Below are positions 4,765 through 5,203 of a stretch of 5,203 nt of DNA, piece after piece (the first letter of the stretch is position 1; each line of letters starts with the position of its first letter). Location of the stretch: contig JASLAV010000165.1 in assembly GCA_030146905.1 (NCBI GenBank), forward strand, positions 1 to 5,203, written 5' to 3'. Origin of the DNA: Lentzea sp. GTDB lineage: Bacteria > Actinomycetota > Actinomycetes > Mycobacteriales > Pseudonocardiaceae. The notes beneath the pieces are model-generated. The model saw only the letters and a program-made list of their open reading frames with translations. It was not told the origin of the DNA and did not search any database. Position numbers and translations under genes: made by a program.

Positions 4765-5203
4765 TGCCGCCACCTCCGTTCCGCGAGCTCCGGTTCGACC
4801 ACTCCGGCGATCTCCGCGAGCCGTTTCGCCTCGGCGAGGTGTTCGACGCTGCGCGCGGTCTGCAGGCCGTCGAGCAGCACGAACCGTTCCTGGTGCCCCG
4901 CCAGCCACGCCAGGAACACCACGCCGGTCTTGTAGTAGTAGGTCGGCGCGCTGAACAGGTGGCGCGACAAGGGAACCGTCGGTGCGAGGATGCGGTGGAA
5001 CTCCGCCGTGTCGCCTTCGGCGAGCTTGGCGAGGGCCTTGGCCGCCACGGGTGCGATCGGGTCGAAGATGCCGAGCAGGGCGTGGCTGTGGCCGTGCTCG
5101 TCGCCCGCGATCAGGTCCGGGTAGTTGAAGTCGTCTCCGGTGTAGCAGCGGACGTTCTCCGGCAACGCGCGCCGCAGGCCGATCTCGTGGTCGGCGTCGA
5201 GCA
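4746..5203 (-). CDS. DUF993 (dihydrodipicolinate synthase-like) protein, C-terminal part
   Basis: This minus-strand frame stays open to the window edge, so its start lies to the right. 151 residues are visible, about 40% of the usual roughly 380-residue DUF993 protein. Recognisable family blocks are YTGDDFNYPDLI at visible residues 20-31, HALLGIFDPIAP at 40-51, HLFSAPTYYYKTGVVFLAWLAGHQ at 81-104 (split here by no gap) and a terminal helical part rich in Leu, Glu and Arg. DUF993 proteins are related to the dihydrodipicolinate synthase/N-acetylneuraminate lyase group of TIM-barrel aldolases, but their own reaction is not established to my knowledge. A TTG at 5165 is only an internal Leu codon, because family-like sequence (LDADHEIGLRRALPENV) continues upstream of it. 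The gene overlaps the isomerase by 19 nt, suggesting a shared carbohydrate pathway. Confidence 0.88.
   Translation of the reverse strand, partial: LDADHEIGLRRALPENVRCYTGDDFNYPDLIAGDEHGHSHALLGIFDPIAPVAAKALAKLAEGDTAEFHRILAPTVPLSRHLFSAPTYYYKTGVVFLAWLAGHQERFVLLDGLQTARSVEHLAEAKRLAEIAGVVEPELAERRWRQWLASR
4773..4777 (-). promoter_or_regulatory. Ribosome binding site for the isomerase gene
   Basis: GGAGG on the minus strand lies 8 nt before GTG 4764, inside the last codons of the DUF993 gene. It decides between GTG 4764 and a GTG at 4773, which itself overlaps this site and so is unlikely to use it. Confidence 0.65.

Noticed and set aside
1..5203. CRISPR array, tRNA, rRNA, insertion sequence, prophage or toxin-antitoxin module
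   Set aside because: I found no spaced direct repeats, no tRNA-like cloverleaf, no transposase or integrase motifs and no flanking repeats. Coding density is explained by eight ordinary genes.

Overview
The window is high-GC DNA (roughly 70% by eye) with strong G/C preference at third codon positions, GTG starts, short or absent leaders and a Tat-exported serine hydrolase. This suggests an actinomycete. The protein styles fit Pseudonocardiales such as Lentzea, Saccharothrix or Amycolatopsis, but that placement is an impression from family resemblance and cannot be proven from this sequence.

Layout. (1) Positions 1-1431, plus strand: the C-terminal end of a GGDEF (diguanylate cyclase-type) protein, a DUF985/Cupin_5 protein that overlaps it by 4 nt (GTGA), and an alpha/beta hydrolase starting 10 nt later. 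The spacing suggests one transcription unit. (2) Positions 1448-2745, minus strand: a short-chain dehydrogenase/reductase (SDR) followed after 11 nt by a small alpha/beta hydrolase, converging on the first unit with only 16 nt between stop codons. (3) Positions 2746-2797: a 52-nt divergent promoter region in which both genes have leaderless-type geometry. (4) Positions 2798-3832, plus strand: a Tat-signal protein with a class A beta-lactamase fold. It carries SxxK, SDN and KxG motifs but no visible Glu166 equivalent. (5) Positions 3833-3957: a convergent intergenic region with three consecutive hairpins, the first a good terminator candidate. (6) Positions 3958-5203, minus strand: a sugar phosphate isomerase/epimerase-type TIM barrel whose start lies inside the 3' end of a DUF993 (dihydrodipicolinate synthase-like) gene that runs off the window.

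Functionally this looks like several short, independent metabolic units rather than one system. The DUF993/isomerase pair looks like part of a carbohydrate catabolic operon of unknown substrate that continues to the right. The SDR/hydrolase pair may act on related small molecules. The exported serine hydrolase stands alone. I see no tRNA, rRNA, CRISPR array, insertion sequence or phage gene, and no obvious new defence or mobile system. The features most worth following up are the lactamase-like protein lacking Glu166, the mirror-image start arrangement between it and the SDR, and the coupled DUF993/isomerase pair.
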